Assembly (NCBI GenBank): GCA_964541605.1 | Contig: CAZIQY010000120.1 | Coordinates: forward strand, 1-6,595 | Direction: 5' to 3' | Source of the DNA: CAZIQY01 sp964541605 | Lineage (GTDB): Bacteria > Desulfobacterota > Syntrophia > Syntrophales > UBA2185 | Length of the DNA stretch: 6,595 nucleotides | Part shown: in pieces, positions 4,791 through 6,595 of the stretch | Position numbering within the stretch: position 1 is the first letter of the stretch | Layout: each line of letters starts with the position of its first letter | Notes under the pieces: generated by a model | What the model saw: the letters and a program-made list of their open reading frames with translations, nothing else | Told to the model about the DNA's origin: nothing | Database searches by the model: none | Made by a program: the position numbers and the translations under genes

Positions 4791-6353
4791 ATGGGATTGC
4801 ATAACCAGATGGTGCTGGGTGACCTGTTGAGGCGAAACGCCAAGCTGTTTCCCGGCAAGACAGGAATTATCGATTATGACACCGGGGATCAATTCACCTT
4901 TTCAGAGTTTGACCGGAGGGTCAACCGGGTTGCGAACGGTCTTCTCGGACTGGGACTGAAAAAGGGTGACCGGGTCGGCATCATGCAGGTCAACTCCCAC
5001 CAGTTTTTGGAGGTGATGTTCGCCTGTTTCAAGACCGGCATGGTCATCACGCCGGTCAATCTGAGGCTGGCGGGGCCGGAGATTTCCTATATTCTGAACA
5101 ACGCGGGGGCGTCGGCACTGATCTACGGCCTGCCCTTCAAACCCTTGGTGGATTCCTTCCGCAGGGAGCTCGAATCGGTGAAACACTTCATCTGCATCGG
5201 GTCCGGTGCGGCCGACGGCGCGTCCATGCCGTATCAGGATCTCTACCGCTCATCCGACACTGACGTGGATATCGAGGTCTTTGACGACGACCTGGCTCTC
5301 CTACCCTATACGGCCGGTACAACGGGACGGCCGAAGGGCGTTATGCTGACGCACAAGAACCAGATTGCCCAGATCACGGAATGCGTCATCGATACGTGCT
5401 GCCAGCCCCGGTCGGAGACCTTCCTCTGCGTGGCGCCGCTCTTTCATATCGCCGTGTGGATGTACCTGGGCAATTTTTACTGTCACGGCACCACGGTGAC
5501 CATGAGCAAGTTTGATCCGAAACTGGTCATGCAGGCGATCCAGGACCTGAAGGTGAACGTTATGTTCATGGCGCCGGCCATGATCATAATGATGCTGGAA
5601 GTGGAGGGCATTGAAAAATACGACCTCGGCAGCCTGCGGCTCATTCCCTACGGCGGGTCGTCAATCCCGCCGGACAGGCTGAAGAAGGCCATGGATGTCT
5701 TCCGCTGCGAATTCGGTCAGGGCTACGGGATGACGGAAGTGTCGCCCTTTCTGCTCACCTTCTTCAGTCCAGAGGACCATCTTATCGCCCTCATGGAAAA
5801 GCCCAACCGTCTCACATCCTGCGGGCGGCCGGGGTTCAACGCCATGCTCCGGGTGGTCAATGACAAAGATGAAGACGTGGGCGTCAACGAGGCGGGAGAG
5901 GTCCTGATCCGGGGGCAGCACGTTATGAAAGGTTACTGGAAGAATCCCGAGGCGGACGCGCAGGCGCTCAAGGGAGGATGGTTCCACACCGGCGATATCG
6001 CGAAGGTGGACGAAGATGGTTATTACTATATCGTGGACAGAAAGAAAGACATGTATATCAGCGGCGGGGAAAATGTCTACCCCAAGGAAGTGGAAGATGT
6101 TCTCTTTTCGCACCCCGCTGTTTTCGAAGCTGCCGTCATCGGGGTTCCCGATCCGAAGTGGGGGGAGGTGGGGAAAGCCTTTGTATCCCTCCGGCCGGGA
6201 AAGAAGGCATCGGAAGGGGACCTCCTGCAATTTCTGAAGGGCAAAATCGCCAATTTCAAGATTCCCAGGTCCGTGGAATTTCTGGAGGCCATTCCCCGGA
6301 GCGCGGCGGGAAAGGTGCTGAAAAACGAATTGAGGCTGAAATATAAAAAGTAA
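4791..6353 (+). CDS. AMP-forming acyl-CoA synthetase (fatty/carboxylic acid-CoA ligase)
   Basis: Cytoplasmic member of the ANL adenylate-forming superfamily (520 aa, normal length). It activates a carboxylic acid with ATP to an acyl-AMP and then forms the CoA thioester. All core motifs are present: P-loop YTAGTTGRPKG (173-183), GYGMTE (311-316), HTGD (399-402), the hinge region VDRKKDMYISGGENVYP (415-431), and the C-terminal PRSAAGKVLK with the catalytic Lys at 508. The P-loop has Ala where most relatives have Ser (YTSGTTG). ATG 4791 follows AGGAGG by about 5 bases. The overall pattern resembles FadD/FadD13-like medium- or long-chain ligases; the true substrate (fatty, branched or aromatic acid) cannot be read from sequence. 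An acyl-CoA dehydrogenase gene begins 154 bases downstream on the same strand, supporting a role in acid breakdown by beta-oxidation. Confidence 0.92.
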   Translation: MGLHNQMVLGDLLRRNAKLFPGKTGIIDYDTGDQFTFSEFDRRVNRVANGLLGLGLKKGDRVGIMQVNSHQFLEVMFACFKTGMVITPVNLRLAGPEISYILNNAGASALIYGLPFKPLVDSFRRELESVKHFICIGSGAADGASMPYQDLYRSSDTDVDIEVFDDDLALLPYTAGTTGRPKGVMLTHKNQIAQITECVIDTCCQPRSETFLCVAPLFHIAVWMYLGNFYCHGTTVTMSKFDPKLVMQAIQDLKVNVMFMAPAMIIMMLEVEGIEKYDLGSLRLIPYGGSSIPPDRLKKAMDVFRCEFGQGYGMTEVSPFLLTFFSPEDHLIALMEKPNRLTSCGRPGFNAMLRVVNDKDEDVGVNEAGEVLIRGQHVMKGYWKNPEADAQALKGGWFHTGDIAKVDEDGYYYIVDRKKDMYISGGENVYPKEVEDVLFSHPAVFEAAVIGVPDPKWGEVGKAFVSLRPGKKASEGDLLQFLKGKIANFKIPRSVEFLEAIPRSAAGKVLKNELRLKYKK

Positions 6354-6360
6354 TATCGGC

Positions 6361-6393
6361 CGCGGCGGCGAGGGATTGACTCTCGCTACCGCG
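6361..6393 (+). other. Two-part GC-rich hairpin after the synthetase gene
   Basis: CGCGG (6361-6365) pairs with CCGCG (6389-6393), and GCGAG (6368-6372) pairs with CTCGC (6382-6386), separated by a 2x2 internal loop and closed by a 9-base loop. It begins 7 bases after the synthetase stop. There is no T tract, so it is more likely an mRNA-stabilising or processing structure than a terminator. Confidence 0.4.
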
Positions 6394-6416
6394 ATTGCAG
6401 CCCTGCAGGAATTGAT

Positions 6417-6470
6417 CCATCGCTCAGCAAGGGACTCTCTCGGGGTTTCTTTTCTGAGCGATGGTTTTAT
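6417..6470 (+). terminator. Intrinsic terminator or attenuator between ligase and dehydrogenase genes
   Basis: A perfect 11-bp stem, CCATCGCTCAG (6417-6427) with CTGAGCGATGG (6454-6464), is followed directly by TTTTAT. The 26-base loop is large for a simple terminator. Since no good promoter is visible between here and the dehydrogenase start at 6508, partial read-through that lowers downstream expression is plausible. Confidence 0.6.
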
Positions 6471-6507
6471 GGAATCGCCCTGACATCAATCACGAGGAGG
6501 AAGAGGA

Positions 6508-6595
6508 ATGGATTTTGAACTGACCGAAGAAATGAAGATGTTGAAAGACATGACTTACAAATTCGCCGTGGCCGAATTCACGCCCGTCTCCCACG
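6508..6595 (+). CDS. Acyl-CoA dehydrogenase, N-terminus (runs off the window)
   Basis: Only 29 codons are visible, starting MDFELTEEMKMLKDMTYKFA. This is the characteristic N-terminal helix of FAD-dependent acyl-CoA dehydrogenases (usual form MDFxLTEEQxMLxxxxRxFA, then E-x-x-P); here AEFTPVSH follows. The enzyme would oxidise the alpha-beta bond of an acyl-CoA and pass electrons to electron-transfer flavoprotein. AGGAGG lies 7 bases before ATG 6508. Position and strand suggest that it works on the product of the upstream ligase. Substrate class and catalytic Glu lie outside the window. Confidence 0.85.
   Translation, partial: MDFELTEEMKMLKDMTYKFAVAEFTPVSH

Noticed and set aside
5661..6230. 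Minus-strand open frame of 189 codons opposite the acyl-CoA synthetase
   Set aside because: It is antisense to an intact enzyme with all family motifs and has no domain or convincing ribosome site.
1..6595. CRISPR array, tRNA, rRNA or integrase attachment site
   Set aside because: No regularly spaced repeats, cloverleaf-like stretches or rRNA-like segments were seen on reading both strands.

Overview
The window looks like an accessory stretch of an anaerobic, GC-moderate bacterial chromosome. It is most likely a Desulfobacterota (former Deltaproteobacteria) or Syntrophales-type organism. That placement is inferred from the acyl-CoA synthetase followed by an acyl-CoA dehydrogenase and from the kind of insertion sequences present; no phylogenetic marker is included. 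The sequence has three parts: a mobile left edge, an AT-richer cargo block of small unfamiliar genes, and a GC-richer right half with a second transposase and a fatty- or carboxylic-acid activation locus.

Left (1-600): the 3' part of an IS481-like DDE transposase runs in from outside the window. Its right inverted repeat may end near 599. Cargo block (about 600-3000): a plus-strand pair encodes a 135-aa TerB-fold-like protein and a 58-aa glycine-zipper membrane peptide, and it ends at a strong hairpin that it probably shares with the convergent unit. A minus-strand, translationally coupled operon then encodes two tandem, visibly paralogous ribbon-helix-helix (RHH) proteins (58 and 66 aa) and a 345-aa protein with a DUF1016-N-like region, a Pro/Ala/Glu linker and a C-terminal coiled coil but no recognisable nuclease domain. 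Two near-identical TGATCA-centred repeats flank the likely -10 box of this operon, which suggests RHH autoregulation. The 427-base gap from 2735 to 3161 holds that promoter and operator, a weak terminator-like hairpin, a good unassigned plus-strand promoter, palindromes, and the transposase promoter.

Right (3098-6595): an IS91-like HUH transposase starts at GTG 3162. Its putative promoter spacer carries a perfect 16-bp palindrome containing GAAC-N4-GTTC, which resembles the Gram-positive-type LexA (Cheo) box or a TetR-type operator. Nearly identical 17-mers ending in TTGACA flank the transposase unit. The second one supplies the -35 box of a near-consensus promoter for the 520-aa AMP-forming acyl-CoA synthetase. 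After two hairpins in a 154-base spacer, the first 29 codons of an acyl-CoA dehydrogenase follow. The synthetase would make an acyl-CoA and the dehydrogenase would take the first oxidation step of its breakdown.

The least explained parts are the TerB-like/glycine-zipper pair and the RHH-RHH-coiled-coil operon, which sit back to back between two insertion sequences.
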